DNA of 10,603 nt from Cyanobacteria bacterium UBA11153 (GCA_003511885.1 DOIX01000031.1:4100-14702); one strand, 5' to 3'. Shown: positions 1-6,856, counted from the first letter of the stretch. Notes: generated by a model from the sequence alone, not told the origin. Numbers and translations: made by a program.

Positions 1-99
1 AGTTGGGAAAAGTACCAGGAATAAAAGTTACACCCCTCAAAATTCAGACAGTTTTTCACTGGACTTCTCCAACAAATAATCTTAAGATATTTTATCTCT

Positions 100-176
100 G
101 TAGGGATGAAGCATTCGGGCGAGTGATGAGCGCTGAAAACCATAGATATTGTCCCCGAATGCTTCACCCTTTCTAC
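100..176. repeat. 77-bp imperfect inverted repeat (hairpin-forming dispersed-repeat type)
   Basis: The two ends are inverted copies of each other. TGAAGCATTCGGG at 107-119 matches CCCGAATGCTTCA at 154-166 over 13 bases, and GTAGGG at 100 pairs loosely with CTTTCTAC ending at 176. About 34 unpaired bases lie between the arms. The arms resemble the GTAGGGGCGAAGCATTCGGG type of palindrome that I recall as common between genes in filamentous cyanobacteria, so this is probably one copy of a dispersed MITE-like or REP-like family. That family link is from memory. The inverted repeat is seen directly. Confidence 0.7.
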
Positions 177-247
177 GATAAAGAAACACAATATATACTA
201 TAGTTTACATTTTGGAGATGTCTACTGAAACTCGAAAATTGTGCCAC

Positions 248-275
248 ACCAAAAAACCCATACCAAAAAACCCAC
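248..275. repeat. Two-copy 14-bp direct repeat
   Basis: The unit ACCAAAAAACCCA plus one base occurs twice back to back (248-261 and 262-275), differing only in the last base (T, then C). It lies in the non-coding stretch downstream of the minus-strand pentapeptide gene. No function is evident. The rest of 1-347 shows no convincing gene: the 66-codon open frame at 3-203 runs through the inverted repeat and has no ribosome-binding site. Confidence 0.55.
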
Positions 276-347
276 ACCCCATCATCAGGAAAAGACTTTT
301 TCAGCAAACCCTATCTAGGGGCTAACAAACTGAGTACGTCAACCCAA

Positions 348-1166
348 TCAACAACCCAGACTCTGCGCCGTATTCGAGCGGGTAAAGGGATTCCAGGTTC
401 CCAACTCCTGAGTCGGGCGGCTGCACAGAGAAGCCCGCACGCCATCGCTCAACCCTTTAACTTGGCTAAAATCCGCGCCCTCAAGATTATGGATTTGTTC
501 CAAAATCGCTCCTGTCAAGTCAGCCCCCCGCAAATCAGCAAACTTTAACTCCACACCCACCAGCCGAGCATTTCGTAAATAAGCCCCTGTGAGTAAAGCC
601 CGTTGCATATTTGCTCCACTTAAGGCTGCACCCTCCAAATTAGCCCCGGTGAAATCAGTCCCGCTCAAATAAGCACCCCGCAGGTTAGCCCCCTGTAAAT
701 CAGCACCCCTGAGATTGGCTGTATTGAGATAAGCACCTGGTAAATTTGCCCTTGGGCCAATAGCACCGGAATTTCGATAGTCAAAACCTTCAGGCCATAA
801 AGTTTGGGCATTGTATAGGGATAGTTTCAGTTTTGCTCCCTCTAGGTTAACCTCAGTGAGATCGCTGCCAGTCAAAACCGCCCTGCATAAACAACTCCCC
901 TCTAAGGAAGATTCTCTGAGATTGCTCCCATGCAAATTAGCCCGCCGCAAGTCAGCCCCTTTAAGATTAGCTTTCCTGAGATTGGTTTGGCTTAAATTCG
1001 CTCCAATCAAGATTGCACCGCCCAAATCGGCGGACGCTAAATCCATTCCGCTCAAATTTATCCCCTCCAAATTGGCATTTTCCAGACTTTCGCCCTTGAG
1101 GATGGCTGATTGGATCTCGGATCCAGATACGGAAGTATAGTTAAGGCGAGCAACTAAGGAATTCAT
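348..1166 (-). CDS. Pentapeptide-repeat protein, two-block
   Basis: A 272-residue protein built almost wholly of A(D/N)LXX pentapeptides, which in this superfamily fold into a right-handed quadrilateral beta-helix. Block 1 covers about residues 29-113 and block 2 about 140-234. Between them is a non-repeat loop (about 114-139) containing YNAQTLWPEGFDY and GAIGP, a linker I associate with a cyanobacterial pentapeptide subfamily. After block 2 comes a non-repeat tail with ELGTWNPFTRSNTAQSL. There is no signal peptide or membrane segment, so it is probably cytosolic. Such proteins are abundant in cyanobacteria and mostly of unknown function, and nothing here points to a partner. The start at 1166 is the first Met of the open frame, and only a weak TTGAG lies upstream. 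It is divergent from the lyase gene. The repeat architecture is certain, the function unknown. Confidence 0.93.
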   Translation of the reverse strand: MNSLVARLNYTSVSGSEIQSAILKGESLENANLEGINLSGMDLASADLGGAILIGANLSQTNLRKANLKGADLRRANLHGSNLRESSLEGSCLCRAVLTGSDLTEVNLEGAKLKLSLYNAQTLWPEGFDYRNSGAIGPRANLPGAYLNTANLRGADLQGANLRGAYLSGTDFTGANLEGAALSGANMQRALLTGAYLRNARLVGVELKFADLRGADLTGAILEQIHNLEGADFSQVKGLSDGVRASLCSRPTQELGTWNPFTRSNTAQSLGC

Positions 1167-1199
1167 CTCAATAATTGTGATTTATAGTAACCAGATTAA

Positions 1200-1245
1200 T
1201 CTTGACATTCTCCTGCGGTTAACCTGCGGGATTCTCACTTCATCG
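1200..1245 (-). mobile_element. Candidate decayed right end of an IS200/IS605-type (tnpB) element
   Basis: Read on the minus strand this is GAAGTGAGAATCCC, a hairpin, then GAATGTCAAG. The hairpin arms are 1211-1218 and 1224-1231, 8 pairs with two G-T wobbles and a 5-base loop. A sub-terminal hairpin followed by a short conserved tail is the layout of IS200/IS605 right ends, and TTGACATTCTC next to such a hairpin matches cyanobacterial tnpB element ends I remember. ATGTCA also follows the hairpin at the end of the intact tnpB in this window (6830-6835). The minus-strand frame ending at 1248 (…SSAKTRSVS stop) could be the last scrap of a tnpB. No other part of a transposase remains. The remnant may extend to about 1400. 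Confidence 0.42.
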
Positions 1246-1313
1246 ATTCAACTTACCGATCGAGTTTTCGCTGAACTGACAGAAGTTAATGTGTCCAAAG
1301 GGCGTTTACAGAA

Positions 1314-1326
1314 TATACTCAGTATA
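1314..1326. promoter_or_regulatory. Perfect 13-bp palindrome upstream of the lyase gene
   Basis: TATACT-C-AGTATA is a perfect inverted repeat around one central base, 85 bases before the lyase start. It could be a small operator or contain a -10-like TATACT. It could also be chance within the AT-rich decayed transposon DNA. No clear -35 element sits at the right distance. Confidence 0.25.
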
Positions 1327-1410
1327 GCGGATAGGGTAATCAACCGCTCAAAATACCCAGTAGTCGAGATGTTAACTTTGATGAACTTAACAACCGAGGT
1401 TGAATGATAA

Positions 1411-2001
1411 ATGTTGCTGACACCGCCCATGACAATGATGGATTTCTTTCGCAAAAGCGAGGGGGTATGGTTTTCTCAACGCACAGTGCATCGCTTTGAT
1501 TCCGCTGGGGATGAGTCGGGGGAATCAAATTTAATTATCAAGGTTTTGGATCCAGATGACCGCAGAGTGCTGGAAGTCTGTAAGGAACAAGGGGTAGACC
1601 CTAATTTAGCCACTGGTGGTGCTAGTTTTCAGTGGCAAGGTAATTTAAGTGAAAAAGAACCCGATCCAAACTATGAAGCAATTTTAGTGGATATTCCTCA
1701 TCCCCATAATCCTCGTTTGGGCAAATTTTTGCGCAATAAAGGTTATGTAGAGGGAATTCCTGTGATTGGGGTATATCATTTTGCTGAGGATGGAGTCTTG
1801 ACCATTGAAACAGAATATGAGTCCAATCAAGGTCAAGAACGGTGTTGGTTTATCACCGATAATTTTCGCGTCCGCGTTAGTACGGTGAAGATCGTTGGCG
1901 GGGTTAATTTAATGACTTACTGTTCGGAACGCCGTTGCGTCTCTTCTGCTATGTTAGAAGATTTAATCGATCGCAATCGGATGAGGGCTTCTGGAATATA
2001 G
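1411..2001 (+). CDS. Phycobiliprotein chromophore lyase, CpcS/CpeS family
   Basis: A CpcS/CpeS-type bilin lyase of up to 196 residues. Members attach phycocyanobilin or phycoerythrobilin to the conserved Cys-82-type position of phycobiliprotein subunits during phycobilisome assembly, and fold as a lipocalin-like ten-stranded barrel. Family features are FFRKSEGVWFSQRT (residues 12-25), VDPNLATGGASFQW (62-75), GYVEGIPVIGVYHF (111-124), ETEYES (133-138), ERCWF (143-147), RVRVST (153-158) and a final CSERR (171-175). The opening is ambiguous. ATG at 1411 has GAGG at 1396-1399, 11 bases away. ATGs at 1429, 1435 and 1438 would start nearer the family's usual MxxxFF opening but lack a ribosome-binding site. 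The subgroup (CpcS, CpcU, CpcV or CpeS) and the bilin used cannot be fixed by eye, so no symbol is given. It stands alone, without bilin-synthesis or phycobilisome genes beside it. Confidence 0.9.
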   Translation: MLLTPPMTMMDFFRKSEGVWFSQRTVHRFDSAGDESGESNLIIKVLDPDDRRVLEVCKEQGVDPNLATGGASFQWQGNLSEKEPDPNYEAILVDIPHPHNPRLGKFLRNKGYVEGIPVIGVYHFAEDGVLTIETEYESNQGQERCWFITDNFRVRVSTVKIVGGVNLMTYCSERRCVSSAMLEDLIDRNRMRASGI

Positions 2002-2483
2002 CAAGGGCAACAGAAGTGTTGAATGTAAATTAGACGACTCTCGGGTAGTTGCGGTGAAAATCCCCGGATTAATGACAGCTTCCTCAGAAAAGTTATCCTG
2101 AAAGCCTTGCACAGCAAACTTTTGATCGTTGATAATTTTTACTTATCACCGCAGCTACTGGAGAGCCGATTTTTGAGAGCCGAACCCAAGGAAGGTAGGG
2201 TTTTCCTCCCTTGTCACCAAGTCACTTCTGTCCACCTTGTCCGATCCTCATCAGAAAGTAAAAAGCCTACCCTTGCGATCTCCCCAACCCTCCCCCTTCC
2301 ATCAGCGATCGCGAGTTTTTCAGGATTTGGTCTCTCGATTGCGACTGGATCTAATAGTTTTGCTACAGCAACTCCACGCCGTCACAGAATTTCTCAGGGA
2401 GTTTTTGCTCAAAGCCAAGACAACCATCGCATTATATGATGCAATTAAACTGGAAAGTCTACCCGATCCCGGAGAGGTTGTTT
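2002..2483. other. Spacer / glgC leader, no supported gene
   Basis: This 482-base stretch between the lyase and glgC has open frames in two registers (2107-2439 and 2237-2599). Neither has a ribosome-binding site or a recognisable product, and the second runs into glgC out of frame. It contains a direct repeat GAGAGCCGA (2161-2169 and 2175-2183, spaced by five T-rich bases). A possible weak hairpin pairs AAGGAAGG (2188-2195) with CCTCCCTT (2205-2212), 7 of 8 pairs. A HIP1 octamer lies at 2305-2312. A convincing promoter for glgC could not be picked out, although the gene should start within or before this region. Confidence 0.5.
2471..2477 (+). promoter_or_regulatory. glgC Shine-Dalgarno, decides a GTG start
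   Basis: GGAGAGG lies 6 bases before GTG at 2484. The alternative in-frame ATGs at 2436 and 2439 have no such site, and using them would add 16 or 15 residues that cyanobacterial GlgC proteins do not have. Confidence 0.85.
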
Positions 2484-3773
2484 GTGAAAAGAGTCTTGGC
2501 TGTTATTCTTGGGGGTGGCGCTGGCACCCGTCTGTATCCCTTAACCAAACTGCGGGCGAAACCTGCTGTGCCTTTGGCTGGCAAATATCGCCTCATTGAT
2601 ATTCCAGTTAGTAACTGCATTAACTCGGAAATTTACAAGATTTATGTCCTTACCCAATTTAATTCGGCATCTCTGAATCGTCATATTGCCCGCGCCTATA
2701 ACTTTTCTAGCTTTACAGAAGGGTTTGTGGAAGTACTGGCAGCTCAACAGACGGCAGAAAATCCTAGCTGGTTTCAAGGTACTGCTGATGCTGTGCGCCA
2801 ATATTTGTGGCTGTTGCAGGAGTGGGATTTTGATGAATATTTGATTTTATCAGGAGATCATCTCTACCGGATGGATTACCGTCAGTTTGTGGCTCGGCAT
2901 CGGGAAACCAATGCTGATATCACCTTGTCGGTTGTACCGATGAATGAGAAACACGCATCAAGTTTTGGCTTGATGAAAATTGACGATTATGGGCGTGTGG
3001 TTGATTTCAGCGAAAAACCGAAAGGTGATGCCCTCAAACAAATGCAGGTGGATACTACTACCTTGGGATTGACACCTGAACAGGCAAAGGTAAAGCCTTA
3101 TATTGCTTCAATGGGTATTTATGTCTTTAAAAAGGAAGTTTTGAAAACCCTGTTGCAAGCTAATCCAGCCCAGACAGACTTCGGGAAAGAAATTATCCCT
3201 GGTGCTGCCAAGGATTATAATGTGCAAGCTTTCTTGTTTGATGACTACTGGGAAGATATTGGAACCATTGAAGCATTTTATGATGCGAATTTGGCTCTGA
3301 CTCAGCAACCAAAGCCACCTTTTAGTTTCTACGATGAAAATGCACCAATTTATACTCGTGCCCGTTATTTGCCAGCAACTAAATTTTCAGATAGCCATGT
3401 GACTAGTTCGATTATTAGTGAAGGCTGTATTTTGAAAGATTGCCGCATTCATCACTCTGTATTGGGAGTGCGCGCGCGGATTGATCCTGGTTGTATTATT
3501 GAGGATAGTCTGATCATGGGGTCTGACCTGTACGAGCCATTTGCTGAAGATCAAGCCAATGGCAGTAGCGATCGCATTCCTTTGGGTATTGGTGCTAATA
3601 CTACGATTCGTCGCGCCATCATTGATAAAAATACTCGCATTGGTCGCAATGTACAAATTATCAATAAGGATCGCGTGGAGGAAGCGGAACGAGAACAACA
3701 GGGATTTTTCATCCGTAGCGGTATTGTTGTTGTCCTGAAAAATGCAGTGATTCCGGATGGTACAGTGATTTAG
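2484..3773 (+). CDS. glgC: Glucose-1-phosphate adenylyltransferase (ADP-glucose pyrophosphorylase)
   Basis: Converts ATP and glucose-1-phosphate to ADP-glucose and pyrophosphate, the committed and regulated step of cyanobacterial glycogen synthesis, in the cytosol as a homotetramer. From the GTG start it is 429 residues, a typical cyanobacterial length. The N-terminal Rossmann-like nucleotidyltransferase domain has [12 protein letters not shown] (10-21) and [13 protein letters not shown] (24-36). It also has [10 protein letters not shown] (123-132), with the metal/catalytic Asp126, and FSEKPKG (175-181), with the Lys178 expected to bind glucose-1-phosphate. A left-handed beta-helix (about 295-429) follows. 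Lys382 (in IIDKNTRIG) and Lys419 (in VVVLKN) fall at the positions established in the Anabaena enzyme as 3-phosphoglycerate activator sites, so activation by 3-PGA and inhibition by phosphate are expected. It appears monocistronic. No residue looks out of place and no frameshift is seen. Confidence 0.98.
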   Translation: MKRVLAVILGGGAGTRLYPLTKLRAKPAVPLAGKYRLIDIPVSNCINSEIYKIYVLTQFNSASLNRHIARAYNFSSFTEGFVEVLAAQQTAENPSWFQGTADAVRQYLWLLQEWDFDEYLILSGDHLYRMDYRQFVARHRETNADITLSVVPMNEKHASSFGLMKIDDYGRVVDFSEKPKGDALKQMQVDTTTLGLTPEQAKVKPYIASMGIYVFKKEVLKTLLQANPAQTDFGKEIIPGAAKDYNVQAFLFDDYWEDIGTIEAFYDANLALTQQPKPPFSFYDENAPIYTRARYLPATKFSDSHVTSSIISEGCILKDCRIHHSVLGVRARIDPGCIIEDSLIMGSDLYEPFAEDQANGSSDRIPLGIGANTTIRRAIIDKNTRIGRNVQIINKDRVEEAEREQQGFFIRSGIVVVLKNAVIPDGTVI

Positions 3774-3850
3774 TTATTGGTTATTGGTTGTTGGTCATTG
3801 GTTGTTGGTCATTGGTCATTGGTTGTTGGTCATTGGTTATTGGTTGTTGC
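3774..3850. repeat. Heptanucleotide tandem array, 11 units of TYRTTGG
   Basis: Eleven contiguous 7-base units (TTATTGG, TTGTTGG and TCATTGG variants, the last ending in C) begin at the base right after the glgC TAG. Degenerate heptamer arrays between genes (short tandemly repeated repetitive sequences, STRR) are a known cyanobacterial feature. The variants are interleaved rather than clustered, as expected from slippage or unequal exchange. It contains no recognisable terminator, so glgC transcripts may run into it. Confidence 0.9.
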
Positions 3851-3860
3851 TTTTAAACAA

Positions 3861-3895
3861 AAGACTAAGGACAAAGGACTAAGGACTAGGGACTG
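3861..3895. repeat. Second heptanucleotide array, about 5 units of AGGACTA
   Basis: Units AAGACTA, AGGACAA, AGGACTA, AGGACTA and GGGACTG follow each other. This is a different heptamer from the one ten bases upstream. A decayed relative, GGGCTAG-GGACTAG-AGACAGG, is found at 5369-5389, so the AGGACTA type recurs within the window. Confidence 0.75.
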
Positions 3896-4001
3896 TGGAA
3901 GAACCGAACCCAACCAGCAGGCAGGGTTTGTTACTCTAGAAGGTAGAGATAGAATAAGCCCAATCCGATCCTAAATCCCCACCGTAGAGGAGAAACCCTT
4001 C

Positions 4002-5048
4002 ATGGCTGCGACCGACTTTAAAGACTATTACGCTATCCTGGGAGTCAGTAAAACTGCCAGTCCAGATGAAATTAAAAAAAGCTTTCGGCGTTTAGCCCGG
4101 AAATACCATCCGGACATGAATCCCGGTAATAAGCAGGCAGAGGCTAGCTTTAAAGAAGTCAATGAAGCTTATGAGGTGTTATCCGATCCCGAAAAACGCC
4201 AAAAATACGATCAATTCGGTCAATACTGGAAGCAAGCTGGACAAGGATGGCCTGGTGGTGGTGCGGCTGGTGTAGATTTTAACAATTTTGATTTTGGGCA
4301 GTATAGCAGTTTTGACGATTTCATTAATGAGTTGCTGGGACGTTTTAATACTGCTGCCACAGGCAATACTGCGGGCAGTCGTCGCAGTTACACCTATCGT
4401 ACTAATACTGGTCGTCCCGGCGGTTTTAATGATTTTGCCAGTGGTTTTAATGGTGGTGGGTTTAGTAATTTTAGCGAATATGCAGCTAGCGATCGCGCCA
4501 CTAGCACCGGAAGTAGCGATCGCGAAGCCTCTATTCCGTTAACCTGGTATGAGGCTTTCCATGGCGTGCAAAAACGTCTGAATCTGGGCAATGAAGCAAT
4601 TGAGGTGCGGATTCCTCCTGGTGCTAAACAGGGTAGTCGGATTCGGGTCCGTGGTAAAGGTAAACTTAATCCCCAAAATCAACAACGGGGGGATTTATAT
4701 TTGAGTGTTGAACTCAAAGCCCATTCTTTCTTCCAATTTGATGGCGATAATCTCCTCTGTGAAGTGCCAGTCATGCCGGATGAAGCGGTATTAGGGGCAA
4801 CAATTGATGTCCCTACTCCAGATGGTAAGGTAAGTGTAAACGTTCCAGCAGGCATTCGTTCCGGTCAATCCCTGCGGTTGCGTGAAAAAGGTTGGCCTCA
4901 TCCCAAGGGGGGACGAAGTGACTTATTAGTGAGGATTGTCATTGCTACGCCTAAAGATATTACGGCAACTGAACGGGAGTATTATCAAAAAATTCGCGCT
5001 AGTCGCAGTTTCGATCCCCGTAGTTATTTGTCACAGGTGCGGCTTTGA
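4002..5048 (+). CDS. Type II DnaJ/Hsp40 co-chaperone (no zinc finger)
   Basis: A 348-residue J-domain protein that should deliver unfolded substrates to DnaK and stimulate its ATPase. The J domain spans about residues 8-73, with [22 protein letters not shown] (HPD at 36-38) and [16 protein letters not shown] Gly/Phe/Ser-rich linker runs to about 175 and includes [15 protein letters not shown] and [13 protein letters not shown]. The two beta-barrel substrate-binding lobes follow (about 176-315), with [17 protein letters not shown] (204-220) and [19 protein letters not shown] (281-299). The CXXCXGXG repeats of type I DnaJ are absent, so this is the CbpA/type II class, and dnaJ is not assigned as a symbol. 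AGAGGAG at 3986-3992 supports the ATG. There is a 228-base gap from glgC and no co-directional partner close by. No heat-shock CIRCE-like element was recognised upstream. Confidence 0.95.
   Translation: MAATDFKDYYAILGVSKTASPDEIKKSFRRLARKYHPDMNPGNKQAEASFKEVNEAYEVLSDPEKRQKYDQFGQYWKQAGQGWPGGGAAGVDFNNFDFGQYSSFDDFINELLGRFNTAATGNTAGSRRSYTYRTNTGRPGGFNDFASGFNGGGFSNFSEYAASDRATSTGSSDREASIPLTWYEAFHGVQKRLNLGNEAIEVRIPPGAKQGSRIRVRGKGKLNPQNQQRGDLYLSVELKAHSFFQFDGDNLLCEVPVMPDEAVLGATIDVPTPDGKVSVNVPAGIRSGQSLRLREKGWPHPKGGRSDLLVRIVIATPKDITATEREYYQKIRASRSFDPRSYLSQVRL
4489..4523. repeat. Pair of HIP1 octamers (GCGATCGC) inside the dnaJ-type gene
   Basis: HIP1 is the over-represented cyanobacterial palindrome. Copies lie at 4489-4496 and 4516-4523, 27 bases (nine codons) apart and in the same reading phase, each encoding Ser-Asp-Arg in the flexible linker. 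The other copies in the window are at 2305-2312, 3568-3575, 7287-7294, 8284-8291, 9201-9208 and 9708-9715. None lies in tnpB, the pentapeptide gene or the lyase gene. Confidence 0.9.
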
Positions 5049-5313
5049 TGGGGCTCGGTACGGCGGATGCCTGGGTGGGGAGAACATTCTTTTCTTCCCT
5101 CCTATTCCCCTCTCCCTACTTCCCTTTAAGTTTTGCAACAATTGTCAAGTTATTTAACTATTCGCTGACAAGAAGTGGAATTTTATACTAAATTGGAATG
5201 AGGTTATCTAAATTTAGAGTATAATTGCCAAAATTTATGGCAGTCGGTTGGTAGTGGTAGGCTGACTATAAGCCGCAACTTAGTATTAAAATAAGTTTAA
5301 CAATAATTAATTT

Positions 5314-5334
5314 AATTTTTTTCCCAAAAAAATT
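5314..5334. repeat. Perfect 9-bp A/T palindrome with CCC loop
   Basis: AATTTTTTT, then CCC, then AAAAAAATT is a perfect inverted repeat. It could act as a bidirectional terminator-like cruciform for dnaJ, but the stem has no G-C pairs, so its thermodynamic strength is low. Function is uncertain. Confidence 0.5.
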
Positions 5335-5413
5335 TATTTGTTGGTTAGGATCGAAATCGCGGAAAAAGGGGCTAGGGACTAGAGACAGGGTATTAGGGAT
5401 CGGGGCAGGAGAA

Positions 5414-5441
5414 TTGACTGGCCTATAACAAGAGATAGTAT
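5414..5441 (+). promoter_or_regulatory. Candidate sigma-70 type promoter before the split kinase 5' end
   Basis: TTGACT (5414-5419) and TAGTAT (5436-5441) are 16 bases apart, predicting a transcript start near 5448. AGGA at 5478-5481 and ATG at 5492 follow at sensible distances. It would serve whatever starts at 5492 and also tnpB. Confidence 0.4.
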
Positions 5442-5491
5442 TGTAAAACTTCATTAAGTTTATAGTCAAAGATAGTCAGGAATAGTATATC

Positions 5492-5551
5492 ATGACTCAG
5501 CAGCAGGATTCGCACGCAAGCACAATCATTTTCAGGGCGGCCTTTATTGAC
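5492..5551 (+). pseudogene. Probable detached N-terminal coding fragment of the downstream kinase
   Basis: A short open frame opens at ATG 5492 with AGGA 10 bases before it. It reads MTQQQDSHASTIIFRAAFID up to 5551 and then a few more codons to a TAG at 5576, inside tnpB. At 5547-5551 it reaches TTGAC, similar to the TTGAT target/TAM motif of ISDra2-type elements. The kinase frame to the right of tnpB is open leftward to 6786 without any start codon before 6903. Excising 5552-6836 (1285 bases) puts both pieces in one frame: …FRAAFID followed by AIDDYTFTSYNSSDLKSIREIG and the annotated kinase. This reconstruction is inference. The fragment could be unrelated non-coding leader of tnpB. Confidence 0.45.
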
Positions 5552-6836
5552 GATGAAGGAAGTCGCTCATGCAGCTAGCCGAAAGACATATTATTAAATC
5601 TGATGACGCTCGTTTTGACGAACTCGATAACTTAGCATGGCAATCCAAAAATCTCTACAACGCAGCTAACTATATCATTCGCCAAAACTTCCTTTACGGC
5701 TGGGGATATCTCACTTACAATAAAATGGCTTCTTTGATGAAATCCCATCCGGCATATCAGGCACTACCTGCCAAAGTCAGCCAACAAATCTTGATGATAT
5801 TAGACAAGAATTGGCAAAGTTTTTTCGAGGTTATCAAAGCTTACAACAACGAGCCGACCAAATTTACCGCCCGCCCCAAGTTACCGAAGTACAAAGATAA
5901 AGTTAAGGGGCGAAATCTCCTCGTATACACTCTCCAAGCAATTAGCAGCCGACAATTAAAAAAAGGAATAATCAAACTTTCCGGAACTGAGATTTCGATA
6001 AAAACGACTGTCAATCCCGATAAAATTTGTCAAGTAAGAGTAGTGCAAAAATGCGATTGTTATATCATCGAGGTAATTTACAATGAACCGGAGTCCACCA
6101 TCAACCAAGAGAACTTTACATCAGTAGCCAGTATCGATCTCGGACTGAATAACTTAGTGGCGCTAACATCAAATCAACCGGGATTTATTCCTTTACTGAT
6201 TAACGGGCGACCTCTCAAATCCATCAATCAGTTCTACAACAAACGCAAATCTCAATTACAATCTCAATTGAAAGGCAATCTCAAAACCTCATCAATAATT
6301 CAGCGCCTGACTCGCTGCCGCAATCAAAAAGTAGACAACTACTTACATCATACCAGCAGGCTGATTATCGATATTTTGAGAGAGCTAGAGATTGGGATAT
6401 TAGTAATTGGGAAAAATCCCCAGTGGAAAAACTCCATTAACTTAGGTAAACAGAACAATCAGAACTTTGTCAGCATTCCCCACGCTCGATTAATTCAGAT
6501 GTTGGAATACAAAGCTCTTTTAGTTGGGATTAAAGTGATAATACAGGAAGAATCCTATACTTCGGTTTCCAACTTTCTTAATTTAGATCCGATTCCAGTT
6601 TACGGCGATAGTGATGGTGACAGCGTAGAATTTACTGGAAAACGCATCCATAGAGGTTTGTATAAAACCGCCGAGGGTTTGTTAATTAATGCTGATGTTA
6701 ATGGATCTTACAATATCATGAGAAAAGCACTCCCAAAAGCGTTAAGCAATGGGATAGAGAGCTGCGTAGTTCAGCCCGTGGTTAATCCGCTCAAAGTAAA
6801 AGCGAAGGGGGAGGGGCTTGGTGCCTCCCATGTCAT
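5552..6836 (+). mobile_element. tnpB-only IS200/IS605-type insertion (boundaries inferred)
   Basis: The element carries tnpB and no tnpA (Y1 transposase), so it would need a transposase supplied in trans, as in the IS1341-type group. Left boundary: just after TTGAC at 5547-5551. Right boundary: shortly after a sub-terminal hairpin (GGGAGG 6809-6814, CCTCCC 6824-6829) and ATGTCA (6830-6835). Frame continuity of the interrupted gene permits right ends at 6833, 6836 or 6839. A weakness is that the left end would leave only 17 bases before the tnpB start, shorter than usual for a left-end hairpin. Also, the tnpB stop codon (6841-6843) would lie just outside the element. No HIP1 site occurs inside. 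Confidence 0.5.
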
Positions 6837-6843
6837 GCAATAG
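5569..6843 (+). CDS. tnpB: RNA-guided nuclease-like TnpB protein, atypical RuvC and no zinc finger
   Basis: A 424-residue TnpB of the IS200/IS605 superfamily. Active members are RNA-guided endonucleases that use an omega RNA made from the element's right end and help keep the element at its site. An N-terminal helical/wedge region (about 1-180) contains TARPKLPKYKDK (100-111). The RuvC part has Asp190 (SIDLGLNN) and Asp376 (NADVNGSYNI). At the usual second site, where canonical proteins have a Glu (…EDL…), this one reads ILVIGKNPQWK (277-287) with no acid. Glu327/Glu328 in QEESYTS are candidate replacements. The CXXC…CXXC zinc finger after YTS is missing, replaced by VSNFLNLDPIPVYGD (333-347). 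I have seen this IGKN/FL-DPIPVYG variant as common in cyanobacteria. AAGGA at 5556-5560 supports the start. The tail (KVKAKGEGLGASHVMQ) is encoded by the right-end hairpin and perhaps by flanking DNA. Confidence 0.93.
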   Translation: MQLAERHIIKSDDARFDELDNLAWQSKNLYNAANYIIRQNFLYGWGYLTYNKMASLMKSHPAYQALPAKVSQQILMILDKNWQSFFEVIKAYNNEPTKFTARPKLPKYKDKVKGRNLLVYTLQAISSRQLKKGIIKLSGTEISIKTTVNPDKICQVRVVQKCDCYIIEVIYNEPESTINQENFTSVASIDLGLNNLVALTSNQPGFIPLLINGRPLKSINQFYNKRKSQLQSQLKGNLKTSSIIQRLTRCRNQKVDNYLHHTSRLIIDILRELEIGILVIGKNPQWKNSINLGKQNNQNFVSIPHARLIQMLEYKALLVGIKVIIQEESYTSVSNFLNLDPIPVYGDSDGDSVEFTGKRIHRGLYKTAEGLLINADVNGSYNIMRKALPKALSNGIESCVVQPVVNPLKVKAKGEGLGASHVMQ

Positions 6844-6856
6844 ATGACTATACTTT
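6700..6856 (+). ncRNA. Candidate omega RNA / right end of the tnpB element
   Basis: In TnpB systems the guide RNA overlaps the 3' end of tnpB and continues through the right end into flanking sequence. Here a hairpin (6809-6814 with 6824-6829, 9-base loop) and the conserved ATGTCA sit at the end of the gene. Any guide would then begin near 6837 (GCAATAGATGAC…), inside the kinase reading frame. The 5' limit given is arbitrary, and no promoter or processing site was identified. This entry rests on family behaviour plus the visible hairpin. Confidence 0.35.

Larger units (their letters stand above)
5049..5491. other. AT-rich spacer, no supported gene
   Basis: After the dnaJ stop there is a pyrimidine-rich tract (about 5090-5130). 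An imperfect inverted repeat follows, TATACT-AAAT at 5184-5193 against ATTTAGAGTATA at 5212-5223. A small hairpin pairs TGCCA (5226-5230) with TGGCA (5238-5242). The perfect A/T palindrome, a decayed heptamer stretch (5369-5389) and the candidate promoter are listed separately. Open frames here have no ribosome-binding sites or recognisable products. Confidence 0.5.

Noticed and set aside
3..203. 66-codon open frame at the left edge
   Set aside because: It crosses the inverted repeat at 100-176, has no ribosome-binding site and no similarity I can recognise.
811..1140. 109-codon plus-strand open frame
   Set aside because: It is the antisense shadow of the pentapeptide repeats, whose period-15 DNA keeps the opposite frame open. 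The product is a repetitive Lys/Leu/Pro-rich sequence unlike any known protein.
1177..1407. 76-codon open frame just upstream of the lyase gene
   Set aside because: It has no ribosome-binding site or recognisable product, and it overlaps the presumed transposon right end. It ends just before the lyase start but nothing supports translation.
2237..2599. Open frame overlapping the glgC start
   Set aside because: It overlaps more than 100 bases of glgC in another frame, has no ribosome-binding site and no family features. Its Leu-rich middle part drew attention but is not enough.
3774..3895. CRISPR-like array
   Set aside because: The units are 7 bases, contiguous and without spacers, so this is simple tandem repetition. 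The open frame through it (VVGHWSLVVGHW…) is only translated repeat.
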